A stretch of 64,000 nt of DNA from DASTFY01 sp963829955. GTDB lineage: Bacteria > Actinomycetota > Acidimicrobiia > Acidimicrobiales > Ilumatobacteraceae. Location: NCBI GenBank assembly GCA_963829955.1, contig CAWHKS010000004.1, forward strand, positions 248,001 to 312,000, read 5' to 3'. Made by a program: the position numbers and the translations under genes. Shown here piece after piece: positions 41,411 through 50,328 of this stretch. The notes below the pieces were generated by a model. That model did no database searches. It worked only from the letters and a program-made list of their open reading frames with translations, and was not told where the DNA came from. How positions within the stretch are numbered: the first letter of the stretch is position 1; the number at the start of each line of letters is the position of its first letter.

Positions 41411-42496
41411 GTGGGTCTTCGCGTCGCCATGCTGGCCCCGATCGCATGGCGGGTGCCGCCCCACCACTACGGGCCGTGGGAGCAGTTCGCGTCGCTGCTC
41501 ACCGAAGGCTTGGTGGAGCGCGGCGTCGACGTCACCCTCTTCGCGTCCGGTGACTCGCGGACCGCCGGCCGACTCTCCTCGGTCGTGCCGCATGGCTGGG
41601 AGGAGGATCCTGACGCGAATCCGAAGGTGTCCGAATGCCTCCACATCTCAGCCCTGTTCGAGCGCGCCGGAGAGTTCGACCTCATCCACAACAGCTTCGA
41701 CTTCCTGCCGCTGACCTACAGCGCCCTCGTGTCCACGCCCGTGCTGACCACGATCCACGGCTTCTCCTCGCCGGCCATCGTGGCCGTGTACGAGAAGTAC
41801 GACCACCTCGGTGCCTACATCGCGATCAGCGACGCCAACCGGCATCCCCGACTCACCTACCTGGCCACCATCCACCACGGCATCGACACTGATGCGTTCG
41901 AGCTGCACAACAGCTCGGACGGCTACCTGTTGTTCTTCGGCCGCATCCATCCCGACAAGGGAACTGCCGATGCCATCGATGTCGCGCGCCGGGCCGGCCT
42001 GCCGCTGGTCATCGCCGGCATCATCCAAGATCAGCAGTATTACGACGATGTCGTCGCTCCATCGATCGACGGTGTGCGGGTGCGCTACATCGGAGCCGTC
42101 GGGCCCGAGCTCCGGCCAGCCGTGCTTGGCGGAGCCATTGCGCTGCTGCACCTCATTGGCTTCGAAGAGCCCTTCGGCTACAGCGTCATCGAGGCGATGG
42201 CGTGCGGCACGCCCGTCGTCGCCTACCGGCGTGGATCCATGCCTGAGCTCGTCGAGGACAGGGTCAGCGGCTTCTTGGTCCGCGACGTCGAGCAGGCCGT
42301 AAAGGCGGTGGCCGAGGTCGAAGCACTCGACCGGGCGCGGATACGACAGCACTCGGTCGCCCACTTCGGCCTCGATCGTATGACCGACGAGTATCTCGCG
42401 GCGTACGAGGCCGTGGTCAGCTGTGGGCGACATCGCGTGTTCTCGCTGGCTTCGCCGCCCATGCCTTCGGAGAACAGCACGGGCGCCAACCAGTAA
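41411..42496 (+). CDS. GT4-family glycosyltransferase
   Basis: A second GT4-type enzyme, 361 aa. GTG 41411 starts LRVAMLAPIAWRVPPHHYGP, the common start of actinobacterial GT4s with WRVPP near the donor. Then FDLIHNSFDFLPLTYSALV, LTTIHGFSSPAIVAVYEKY, the GRIHPDKGTADAIDVARRA motif, and EPFGYSVIEAMACGTPVVA (EX7E). The donor is probably a nucleotide hexose. It is divergent to the small-gene operon and not physically linked to the GT4-GH130 operon, but both lie within 5 kb, so a common glycan is possible. Confidence 0.88.
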   Translation: MGLRVAMLAPIAWRVPPHHYGPWEQFASLLTEGLVERGVDVTLFASGDSRTAGRLSSVVPHGWEEDPDANPKVSECLHISALFERAGEFDLIHNSFDFLPLTYSALVSTPVLTTIHGFSSPAIVAVYEKYDHLGAYIAISDANRHPRLTYLATIHHGIDTDAFELHNSSDGYLLFFGRIHPDKGTADAIDVARRAGLPLVIAGIIQDQQYYDDVVAPSIDGVRVRYIGAVGPELRPAVLGGAIALLHLIGFEEPFGYSVIEAMACGTPVVAYRRGSMPELVEDRVSGFLVRDVEQAVKAVAEVEALDRARIRQHSVAHFGLDRMTDEYLAAYEAVVSCGRHRVFSLASPPMPSENSTGANQ

Positions 42497-42567
42497 GGTC
42501 ATCCCGCTTCGACTCGGATGGCGTGGTGGTCGCGTCGTCCCACGATCCACCGAGGAGATAGGACGAG

Positions 42568-42675
42568 ATGGCCGACAAGTCGCCACGCCAACACCAATCG
42601 AAGAAGTCCGGCAAGACCCTGAAGGAGAAGCGGAGCGAGAAGAAGGCGAAGCAGGACCCGAAGCGAGTCGTGTGA
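42568..42675 (+). CDS. Lys-rich mini-protein, 35 aa
   Basis: ATG 42568 with GAGGAG and GGACGAG just upstream encodes MADKSPRQHQSKKSGKTLKE, then a Lys/Glu/Arg stretch ending QDPKRVV. I recall very similar short KSGKS-LKEKR-type proteins in many actinobacteria, annotated as hypothetical. Highly basic, likely disordered or a single helix, perhaps nucleic-acid or ribosome binding. Its small size places it below most gene-calling limits. Confidence 0.6.
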   Translation: MADKSPRQHQSKKSGKTLKEKRSEKKAKQDPKRVV

Positions 42676-42883
42676 TCATCGGCTTGCCGTGGGCAGCTTC
42701 AGATGCTCGCGGTTGAGGATGCGCCGAACTTCGCACGGCATCTGCTGAGCCGCTTCTGACCAACGCCGACCTGACTACGGATCGTGCTGGCCCGGAGTCA
42801 GCCGCCACCAGGCTTCGACGGCTCGGGGGTGGGCTCAGGTCGTGACCTCACGGTTACCGTGGCGCGCCATCGAGGAGGTTGAC

Positions 42884-44332
42884 ATGGACGAGCCCGGAGC
42901 AGCTGCGACCGATGTCGACGTGCTGGTGGTCGGTTCCGGCGCGGCCGGGCTCTCTGCTGCGCTGGCCGCGTGTGAAGCGGGTGCAAGCCGTGTGCTGGTC
43001 GCAGAGAGCGAAGGTGTCGTCGGCGGGTCGTCGCGCCTGTCGGGTGGGCTGATCATGGGCGCGGGCACGCGGTATCAGCGGGCTTTGGGCATCGAAGACG
43101 ACGCCGAGTCGTTGTTCCACGACTACCTCCAGCTCAACCGGTGGGATGTCGACACCGCCGCCGTCCGGCGGTTCACGGAGCTCGTCGGCCCGACGGTCGA
43201 GTGGTTGGGTGACCTCGGCGTCGAGTACTACCCGCAACTCGTCTACGGCGGTGACGAGCGCATCCCGCACGTCCACGTGCCCATAGGGCGAGGGCAGGGT
43301 GTCGTCGACGTCCTCCATCGGCACTGCCGCGACCACGACATCGACATCGCGCTCGGCCAGCGGGTCGATCGCCTGTTGACCGACACCGACGGCTCGGTCA
43401 TCGGCGTCGCCGTCGGCGATGACGAGATCACGGCCGGCGCCGTCGTGCTCGCCGCTGGCGGCTTCGGCAACGACCCCGCCAAACTTGCTGCTCACTTCCC
43501 TTCGGCCGCGGCGACCGGATCCGCGTGGTACATCGGCGCCGAAGGCTCCCGCGGTGACGCGCTCGATCTCGGCGCCCAGGTCGAGGCGCAGACGATCGGT
43601 CACGACCGCGGGTTGCGGTTGCTGCACGCTGGCTTCGCGCCCATCTACGAGGCGTACCTGCCGGGCTGGCTGATCCTCGTCAACGCCGATGGTCGCCGCT
43701 TCGGCGACGAGACCGCGCCGTACGGGATCATGGACAACCTCATCAGGCAGCAGGGAGACCGGGCGTTCGCCATCTGCGACCGGGCCACGCTGGACGCGGC
43801 AACCGAAGCAGGCATTGCCCGCTACAAGCAAACCATCCCCGGCTCGAGCAAGCGCCAGAGCCCGCACTGGACGACGGACATCGTCGACCAGATGGTGCGC
43901 GAGGGCCGCGTCCGAACCGCCGAGACCGTCGAGGGTCTGGCCGCGGCGCTCGGGTTGCCGGTCCGGGAGTTCGCGGGGACCATCGCCCGCTACAACCGCG
44001 GTGTCGCCGCCCACGAGGACGACGAGTTCGCCAAGGACGCGAAGTTCCTCGAGCCCATCACCACCCCGCCGTTCTACGGGGTGGAGATCCGCCCGGCCAC
44101 GGTGTGCTTCACCGCGTACGGCCTGCGCATCGACCGCGACGCCCGGGTGTTGGACCGCGGCAGTGATCCGATCCCGGGTCTCTTCGCCGCCGGTGAGTGC
44201 ACGGGCGGTGTGGTGGGGGCGCAGTACGTCGGCAGCGGGAACTCGTACGCCAACATCACCGTCTTCGGCCGGATCGCCGGCGCCGCCGCGGCGCGGTACG
44301 CGCTCGTCGAGGATCCGATGACCGCGTCATGA
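42884..44332 (+). CDS. FAD-dependent oxidoreductase, fumarate reductase/ketosteroid dehydrogenase family
   Basis: A FAD_binding_2 protein of 482 aa. ATG 42884 has GAGGAGG 5 nt upstream. VDVLVVGSGAAGLSAALAA binds FAD, with ESEGVVGGSSRLSGGLIMGA, AGAVVLAAGGFGNDPAKLAA, and the C-terminal FAAGECTGGVVGAQYVGSGN and SYANITVFGRIAGAAAARY. The pattern resembles 3-oxosteroid 1-dehydrogenases and related soluble flavin reductases. Overlap by ATGA with a second enzyme of the same family; a heteromeric complex or a two-step route is possible. Substrate unknown. Confidence 0.85.
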   Translation: MDEPGAAATDVDVLVVGSGAAGLSAALAACEAGASRVLVAESEGVVGGSSRLSGGLIMGAGTRYQRALGIEDDAESLFHDYLQLNRWDVDTAAVRRFTELVGPTVEWLGDLGVEYYPQLVYGGDERIPHVHVPIGRGQGVVDVLHRHCRDHDIDIALGQRVDRLLTDTDGSVIGVAVGDDEITAGAVVLAAGGFGNDPAKLAAHFPSAAATGSAWYIGAEGSRGDALDLGAQVEAQTIGHDRGLRLLHAGFAPIYEAYLPGWLILVNADGRRFGDETAPYGIMDNLIRQQGDRAFAICDRATLDAATEAGIARYKQTIPGSSKRQSPHWTTDIVDQMVREGRVRTAETVEGLAAALGLPVREFAGTIARYNRGVAAHEDDEFAKDAKFLEPITTPPFYGVEIRPATVCFTAYGLRIDRDARVLDRGSDPIPGLFAAGECTGGVVGAQYVGSGNSYANITVFGRIAGAAAARYALVEDPMTAS

Positions 44333-45930
44333 CGCCCGAGCCTGAACCGGTCATCGTCGTCGGTGCCGGCCTGTCCGGGTTGGCCACGGCGCTCGGCGTC
44401 GCCCTCGGCGGACGGAGGGTGTTGCTCCTCGAGGCCGCCGAGAAGGTGGGGGGCGCCGCCGCGTACTCAGGAGGTCAAGTGTGGGTCGGCGCGAACCACG
44501 TGGCAGCACGCGAGGGGATCGTCGACGATCTGGCCGCGACCGAGCAGTACGTGCGCGGCATCGCCCACGTGGACCCGACGCTGCTCGACGAGACGGCCAT
44601 GCGGCGGTTCGTCACGACCGCGCCCGTCGCCGTCGAGTACTGGGAACGGGTTGGTGCGATCCGCTGGGCGTTGATCCGCGGTCTCGCCGACTACCACGCC
44701 GAGGTGGACGGCGCGCTCCCGTCAGGCCGGTACCTGACGACCGAGCCCGTCGATGCCGCCGCGCTCGGGCCCTGGCGGGACCGCCTTCTCGTCAGCCCGT
44801 ACTTCCGCATGGGCGCGACCTACGCCGACATGTTCGAGGAGGGGCGCCGCCACTTGGCCACGACCGACGGCCCGGCGCAGGACACGCTGACCCTCGGCAC
44901 CGGCGTCGTGGCCTCCTTCTTCCGCCGCCTGCTCGAGGAGCCGACGATCGAGCTCTTGCTGTCCACCCGCGCCACGGGGCTGCTGCGCGATGACGAGGGT
45001 CGGGTCGTCGGGCTCGAGGCGGAGGGACCTGAAGGCTTGGTGACCCACCGAGGTCCCGTCGTGCTGGCGACCAGCACGTACGACTGGGATCCCGACCTCG
45101 TGCAGGAGCTGCTCGGCCTGGAGCCAGAGATGTTCGGGAGCCTGGCGCCGGCCACCGTGCGCGGGGACGGCATCAGGCTGGCCCGTGGCGTGGGTGCCGC
45201 CGTGGCCAGAATCCCGCCCCGCTGCGTCCCGATGGTGCCCGGCTGGCGCGCCGAAGACGGGAGCGTGGAGAACGGGCCCGAGTACGCCATGCCCCACGCC
45301 ATGATCGTCGATCGCGCCGGTCGTCGATTCTGCAACGACTCCTACTGGGTCGATCTCGTTCCGAAGGCGCTGGCCGAGGACGATCCCCACCTCCCGTTCT
45401 TCCTGATCCTCGACGAGCAGCACCACCGGAAATACGGGCTCGGCTCGACGCCACCCGGAGGTCGCTATCCGAGCCGCGTGGTGACCGCCTCGACCCTCCG
45501 CGATCTGGGCGACGCGCTCGGAATTGACGGCGGGCAGCTCGAGGCCACGGCCGCGTCCTTCAACGAGCACGCGGCCCGCGGCGAGGACCCGGCGTTCGGG
45601 CGAGGGACGATCGAGTTCGTCAACCGCTTCTCCGGCGATCCGGGCCACCGGCCCAGCCCGGTGCTCGGTCCGATCAGCGAGCCCCCCTTCCACGGGCTCC
45701 GCCTCCTGCTGGTCGGTACCGGTATCGGGTCCAGCGGCGTCCACATCGACGCCGACGGGCACGTCCTCGATCCCACCGGAGCCGCCATCCCTGGGCTCTA
45801 CGCCGTCGGCTCGTGCGCAGCGACGACCACGTTCGGGACGGGTTACAACAGCGGGATGGCGCTCAGCCGCGGCCTGACCCTGGCCTACCTGGTCGCGCTG
45901 GAACTGACCGGAGTCGCCGTCACCTCGTGA
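44329..45930 (+). CDS. FAD-dependent oxidoreductase, second member of pair
   Basis: The 533-aa protein begins EPVIVVGAGLSGLATALGVA with a normal FAD dinucleotide fold, then EAAEKVGGAAAYSGGQVWVG and, near the end, YAVGSCAATTTFGTGYNSGM. It shares the overall plan of the gene before it (about 50 residues longer through an insertion after residue 150). Starts in ATGA overlap with the first, so expression is coupled. Also 3-ketosteroid Delta1-dehydrogenase-like. The stop overlaps the convergent hydrolase stop by 11 bp. Confidence 0.85.
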   Translation: MTPEPEPVIVVGAGLSGLATALGVALGGRRVLLLEAAEKVGGAAAYSGGQVWVGANHVAAREGIVDDLAATEQYVRGIAHVDPTLLDETAMRRFVTTAPVAVEYWERVGAIRWALIRGLADYHAEVDGALPSGRYLTTEPVDAAALGPWRDRLLVSPYFRMGATYADMFEEGRRHLATTDGPAQDTLTLGTGVVASFFRRLLEEPTIELLLSTRATGLLRDDEGRVVGLEAEGPEGLVTHRGPVVLATSTYDWDPDLVQELLGLEPEMFGSLAPATVRGDGIRLARGVGAAVARIPPRCVPMVPGWRAEDGSVENGPEYAMPHAMIVDRAGRRFCNDSYWVDLVPKALAEDDPHLPFFLILDEQHHRKYGLGSTPPGGRYPSRVVTASTLRDLGDALGIDGGQLEATAASFNEHAARGEDPAFGRGTIEFVNRFSGDPGHRPSPVLGPISEPPFHGLRLLLVGTGIGSSGVHIDADGHVLDPTGAAIPGLYAVGSCAATTTFGTGYNSGMALSRGLTLAYLVALELTGVAVTS

Positions 45931-46735
45931 CGAAACGGCTCACGAGGTCGGCGACCATCGCGGGATCCGTCTTGTGGGCGAAGTGCTCGTGGCCCTCCAG
46001 AACGCTGACCTCGGCGCCGGGGATCGCTTCAACGGCCCGGTCGGTCGCCACCTTCACGTCGGGCACGCTCTCGGACCCGGTCAGGAAGAGCGTCGCCGCG
46101 CCGATGGCGTCGAACTGCCCTGGCTCGTACACCCAGCCCTCCTCGACTCGGCACTCCCGCGGGATCGTGCCGGCGGCCGCCAGGCGCGTTGGCCACAGCG
46201 GGCTGGCGCGATAACCGTCCAGCTCCTCGGCGGTCAGCTCGAGGAGCTCCACCAGCACGATGTCGATGGCCGTGTCGGGGTCGTCGGCCGCCAGGGCCGC
46301 CTCGACGCGCTCGATGGCACCGGGCGGGTAGGGGAGGCCGAGGCTCGGTTCGTAGAGCACGAGGTGGAAGACGTTCCCGGTCAGCGTGGCGGCGCCCATC
46401 GCGCAGTTGGCGCCATAGGAGTGACCCCAGAGCGCGATCGGTCCACCGGTGCGCTCGGCGACTTCGTCGACGACTGCCGCGACGTCCTCGAAGTCCCGTT
46501 CGATGGCGTACCCGGGAGCGTCTCCGCTGGCCCCGAAGCCCCGCCGATCCATGGAGAACGTGGTGAACCGATCGCCCAGGGCCGCCACGAACGGCTCGAA
46601 CGTCGTGTGATCGGCGATCGAGCCGTGGACCAGCACCAAGGGCAGGCCGCGACCTTCCGTCCAGACGGCGATCGATGTGCCGTCCGTCGAGCGGACGTCG
46701 AAGCGACCTGTCTCCGTCGCGGGCTTCGTGCTCAT
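45920..46735 (-). CDS. Alpha/beta hydrolase
   Basis: A 271-aa esterase/lipase-fold protein. ATG 46735 is preceded by CCGCAGAGGAGG. The oxyanion loop is LPLVLVHGSIADHTTFEPFV, SMDRRGFGASGDAPGYAIER, the elbow ALWGHSYGANCAMGAATL with Ser, and a His in EGHEHFAHKT. Reminiscent of haloperoxidase/hydrolase proteins of unknown substrate. Convergent with the FAD pair, so unlikely to be cotranscribed. Confidence 0.85.
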   Translation of the reverse strand: MSTKPATETGRFDVRSTDGTSIAVWTEGRGLPLVLVHGSIADHTTFEPFVAALGDRFTTFSMDRRGFGASGDAPGYAIERDFEDVAAVVDEVAERTGGPIALWGHSYGANCAMGAATLTGNVFHLVLYEPSLGLPYPPGAIERVEAALAADDPDTAIDIVLVELLELTAEELDGYRASPLWPTRLAAAGTIPRECRVEEGWVYEPGQFDAIGAATLFLTGSESVPDVKVATDRAVEAIPGAEVSVLEGHEHFAHKTDPAMVADLVSRFVTR

Positions 46736-46859
46736 CGTCGGCCTCCTCTGCGGTGACCGGTTCGGCCGGACGGACCGAGCCGCACCGCGATGATGAGCGA
46801 GGTGGGCCCCCACGGCAATCGGGCGTTCACCCCATCGGCGCACGGTTCGGGGCGGCGGC

Positions 46860-48407
46860 TCAGCGGCTGAGCAGGCCCTGCTCCATGGCGAAGAGCGTCG
46901 CCCCAGCGCGGGTGGTGACGCCGGCCTTCGCGTAGATGTGCTCGACGTGGTGCCCGACGGTCTTCGTGGCGATGCCGAGCTCAGCCGCCACCTGCTTGTT
47001 CGCGTAGCCGCGGGCGATGAGCCGCAGCACCTCCACTTCGCGGGTGGTGAGTCCGGCCGGGTGCCCGCGCCGCGCCGTCGCGGCGTGGCCGGCGGCGGCG
47101 AGCACGAGGTCTACCTCAGCACGCCCGAACCGCCCGGCCTCGACCTCGCCGCGGAGTTGGGCGGCGGCATCGGCGGGCCGGAGCGCGGGCCGGTGCGGGC
47201 GGGCCTCCGTCATGGCGTGGTACGCGTCGGCGGCCGCGAGCAGCCGTCCCCCGACGTCGAGGTGGTCGTCACTGAGGCCACGGTGGTATCCGGACCCGTC
47301 CCCTCGCTCGTGGTGATGACCGGCGAGGGCTGCGAACGGCGCGGTCGACCCGCACCGACCGAGGACGCGCTCGCTCAGGTACGGGTGCAGCCGCACGCGC
47401 TCCCACTGCTCGGCGGTGAGCGGTCCCGGGCGGTCCCACACCCCGCTCGGCACCCCGACCTGTCCGACATCGTGCACCAGCGCCGCCCGTCCGACCGTCG
47501 CTGCGTCGGCGGGCGTCCAGCCGGCGGCTTCGGCCGCCGCCAGGGCGAGACGGGACACGCCGGCCGAGTGCCCGCGGAACCACGGTGATTTGAGGTCGGT
47601 GAAGTCGGCGATCGCGCTCAAGGCGGTGTCGAGCTCCTCCGGGGCGATCGTGCGCACCGGTGCCGGCTCGGCGTCGAGCACCTGGGCGCACGGATCGTCG
47701 CTGAGCTCGGCCAGCCACCCGCCGCCGCCGTGCAGGAGCGCGTCGACGACCGCAGGGTCGTAGCCGTGGCCGCGACGGCGTGAGAGCACCTCGACAGCCG
47801 CCGGCCAACCGGCCCGCCCGAACAGCTCGGCGTCGCGGGCGGCGGCGACGATCCGCACGGCCATCGGTACCTGCTCACCGGCCAGACCCCCTGGGTGCCC
47901 CTTGCCGTCCCACCGTTCGAAGGCGTGAGCGAGCGCGCCGCAGACCGCGTCGTCCAAACCGAGCCGGCGGGCCAGCCGCGCCGCCACCTCGCAATGGCCG
48001 GAGGAGCTACGAGCGTCCAGCCCAGGGTCGGCGAGCGCCCGGGTCACCAACCCCACCCGGCGCGGCACGGGCTGGTCCTCGCCCAGGTGGCGCACGAAGT
48101 GGCGCAGCCCCTCGCCCGGCTGGGCCATCAGCACCGGCGCCATCGCGGCGTTGAACGCCACGTCGTCGCCGCCCGCCAGCGCGGCGATCTCCGACGCGTC
48201 CGACGTGCAGCCCACGAATCGCAGCAGAGCGACGTAGTAGACGTACGACTGGGTGTCGTCATCCAGGCCGAGCGCCTGCGCCACGGCGAGCGACAGCCAG
48301 CACGTCCGCAGGCCGTGCTCCATCGGTTGCCCCGTACCGAGATCGGTCGCCAGCGAGAGCGCGATCGTGAGCTCGGCCACCCGCCCCGGGTGAGCGTCTT
48401 GGGTCAT
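46860..48407 (-). CDS. HD-GYP phosphohydrolase fused to LuxR-type DNA-binding domain
   Basis: A 515-aa protein of two HD-like halves and a C-terminal HTH. The first half carries a degenerate variant (FERWDGKGHPGGLAGEQVP), the second a full HD-GYP-like set: GHSAGVSRLALAAAEAAG, AALVHDVGQVGVPSGVWDRP, LAGHHHERGDGSGYHRGL. The Pro of GYP is His. The end HPAGLTTREVEVLRLIARGY is a LuxR/GerE helix-turn-helix. A cyclic-di-GMP- or nucleotide-sensing transcription factor is inferred. Starts at ATG 48407. Confidence 0.88.
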   Translation of the reverse strand: MTQDAHPGRVAELTIALSLATDLGTGQPMEHGLRTCWLSLAVAQALGLDDDTQSYVYYVALLRFVGCTSDASEIAALAGGDDVAFNAAMAPVLMAQPGEGLRHFVRHLGEDQPVPRRVGLVTRALADPGLDARSSSGHCEVAARLARRLGLDDAVCGALAHAFERWDGKGHPGGLAGEQVPMAVRIVAAARDAELFGRAGWPAAVEVLSRRRGHGYDPAVVDALLHGGGGWLAELSDDPCAQVLDAEPAPVRTIAPEELDTALSAIADFTDLKSPWFRGHSAGVSRLALAAAEAAGWTPADAATVGRAALVHDVGQVGVPSGVWDRPGPLTAEQWERVRLHPYLSERVLGRCGSTAPFAALAGHHHERGDGSGYHRGLSDDHLDVGGRLLAAADAYHAMTEARPHRPALRPADAAAQLRGEVEAGRFGRAEVDLVLAAAGHAATARRGHPAGLTTREVEVLRLIARGYANKQVAAELGIATKTVGHHVEHIYAKAGVTTRAGATLFAMEQGLLSR

Positions 48408-48430
48408 TGCGCCGTCCGGGGACGGCCCGA

Positions 48431-49369
48431 TCAGACGGCCAGCAGGTCGCGAGCGCCGGTGTCGCTCGAGGGATGCCGCAGCTTCGACATGGCGCGGGCC
48501 TCGATCTGACGGATGCGCTCACGGGTCAGGTTGAAGTGCTCCCCGACCTCTTCCAAGGTGCGCGGCTCGCCGCGATCGAGCCCGAAGCGCAGCTTGAGGA
48601 TCTCGCGCTCGCGCTCGTCCAGAGGGGCCAGCAACCGGTTGATCTCGTCGGGCAGAAGAGCCGTGGCCGCCACTTCGAACGGGGACTCGGCCGAGCGGTC
48701 CTCGACCACGTCGCCCAGCTCGGCGTCGCCGTCCTCGCGGAGCGGTTCGGACAGCGAGAGAGGCTCGGCGGCGAAGCGGAGCGCCTCGGTGACCTTGTCC
48801 TCGGGCATCTCGACCTCGGCCGCCAGCTCGGCCAGCGTGGCCGGCCGGCCGTACTTCAGCTCCAGGCGGGCGCGAGCCTTCTGCAGCCGGGCCAGCGTGT
48901 CGCCGGCGTGGACCGGCAGTCGGATGGTGCGCCCGGTGTTGGCGATGCCGCGGGTGATGGCCTGGCGGATCCACCACGTGGCGTAGGTGGAGAACTTGAA
49001 GCCCTTGCGCCAGTCGAACTTCTCGACGGCGTGCATCAGGCCGAGGTTTCCCTCCTGGATGAGGTCCAGGAGCGGGAGGCCGGAGGCCTGGTACTTCTTG
49101 GCGATCGACACGACGAGGCGCAGGTTCGACTGGACGAACGTGCGCTCGGCGTCCTCGCCCTCACGCGCCGTGCGTCGCAGCTCGCGCTTGCGGGCAGCGG
49201 TGACGTCCTTGCCGCCCTTCGCCATGTCCTCGGCCGCGGTCTTGCCGAACTCGATGGCCTTGGCCAGGCGGACCTCGTCATCTTTGGTCAACAGCGGGTA
49301 CTGACCGATGTCGGTCAGGTAGAGGCGAACGAGATCTTCTTCGTCTCGCTCGACGCGCTCCTTGGCCAA
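48431..49369 (-). CDS. Sigma-70 family RNA polymerase sigma factor, SigA/SigB group
   Basis: Group 1/2 sigma factor of about 312 aa. I take the TTG at 49369 (GAGGAG 6 nt before); a GTG at 49411 adds 14 residues. Region 1.2 (EEDLVRLYLTDIGQYPLLTK), 2 (FVQSNLRLVVSIAKKYQASG, LDLIQEGNLGLMHAVEKFD, FKFSTYATWWIRQAITRGIA, NTGRTIRLPVHAGDTL), 3 and region 4 (LEEVGEHFNLTRERIRQIEA). A short form lacking the region 1.1, so likely a SigB-type alternative or a short primary factor. Lies next to the HD-GYP/LuxR gene, 23 bp apart. Confidence 0.9.
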   Translation of the reverse strand: MAKERVERDEEDLVRLYLTDIGQYPLLTKDDEVRLAKAIEFGKTAAEDMAKGGKDVTAARKRELRRTAREGEDAERTFVQSNLRLVVSIAKKYQASGLPLLDLIQEGNLGLMHAVEKFDWRKGFKFSTYATWWIRQAITRGIANTGRTIRLPVHAGDTLARLQKARARLELKYGRPATLAELAAEVEMPEDKVTEALRFAAEPLSLSEPLREDGDAELGDVVEDRSAESPFEVAATALLPDEINRLLAPLDEREREILKLRFGLDRGEPRTLEEVGEHFNLTRERIRQIEARAMSKLRHPSSDTGARDLLAV

Positions 49370-49549
49370 GACGTACTCCTCGCAAGGGCGGCCGGGCCGG
49401 GATCCGGGCACCGGCCGGCGGGTCAGCGGATTGGGACTGCTTCACGATACCGGCGCGGTCAACCCCCTCCACGGGCCTTCTTCCGAGGCCACCACCAACC
49501 TGGGGCCTGCCGGCCCACCCGTCCTCGCCAGCGTGGCAGCATCGCCGCC

Positions 49550-49865
49550 ATGCCGGACGAGGTCGAGCTCACGATCGTCACCATGCGCTTCGATGCCGCC
49601 GACCCCGCCGCGCTCGTGGGGGTGCTGTCGAAGTACGTCGTCCTGACCCGCATGGAACCGGCCTGTCGCAACGTCGACCTGTGCGCGTCCGTGACCACGC
49701 TCGGCCGCTACCTGTTGATCCAGAAGTGGGACAGCCCGGAGGCGCAGCGGAACCACTTCGACTCGCCGGCCATGGTCGAGATGGCGGAGTCCTGCCGTGG
49801 GTCTGCTGAGCTCGCCACCCGACATCGACCTGTGGGACGGCCCGAGCGCCCACGACCTGATCTGA
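49550..49865 (+). CDS. Antibiotic-biosynthesis-monooxygenase-like small protein, apparent frameshift
   Basis: A dimeric alpha+beta barrel-type protein. ATG 49550 starts MPDEVELTIVTMRFDAADPA, then VVLTRMEPACRNVDLCASVT, RYLLIQKWDSPEAQRNHFDS and PAMVEMAESC. At about 49797-49801 the frame breaks; dropping one G gives LLSSPPDIDLWDGPSAHDLI and stop at 49865, a sensible ending. The longer open frame without that correction is not family-like. Function in this genome unknown; probably not in antibiotic synthesis. Confidence 0.72.
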
Positions 49866-49953
49866 GCGAGAACGTGTCGATCTGTCGATCGACCACCGCC
49901 CCGTTCGTCATCTGAGGAACAACACGTTCCCGACGAAGGAAGGACTGCATCCG

Positions 49954-50328
49954 ATGCGTTACATGCTCCTCATCTACGGCGATCCCTCGCTCGCGGCCTC
50001 GATGACCCCCGAGGAGGGCGAGAAGATGATGGCCGACTACTACACCTTCACCCAGAGCATCGTGGAGAGCGGCGAGATGCTCAGCGGCGAGCCGCTGCAG
50101 GGCGTCGAGACGGCCACGACCGTGCGCGTCCGGGGCGGACGGACCGCCTCGACCGACGGCCCGTTCGCGGAGACCAAGGAGGTCCTCGGCGGGTACTACC
50201 TCGTCGACTGCAAGGACCTCGACCGCGCGATCGAGCTGGCCGCCCGCATCCCCGCTGCCCACGGCGGCTCGGTCGAGGTGCGGCCCGTCATGGAGCTGCC
50301 CGCGGACATGGGTGCCGGCCCTGGGTGA
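49954..50328 (+). CDS. YCII/DGPF-domain protein
   Basis: A 124-aa protein with MRYMLLIYGDPSLAASMTPE, GEMLSGEPLQGVETATTVRV, the DGPF motif STDGPFAETKEVLGGYYLVD and a last strand GSVEVRPVMELP. Such proteins are encoded with ECF42 sigma factors, and here the sigma gene follows with overlap of 17 bp. The role is unknown; the fold suggests small-molecule or peroxide chemistry. Confidence 0.9.
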   Translation: MRYMLLIYGDPSLAASMTPEEGEKMMADYYTFTQSIVESGEMLSGEPLQGVETATTVRVRGGRTASTDGPFAETKEVLGGYYLVDCKDLDRAIELAARIPAAHGGSVEVRPVMELPADMGAGPG

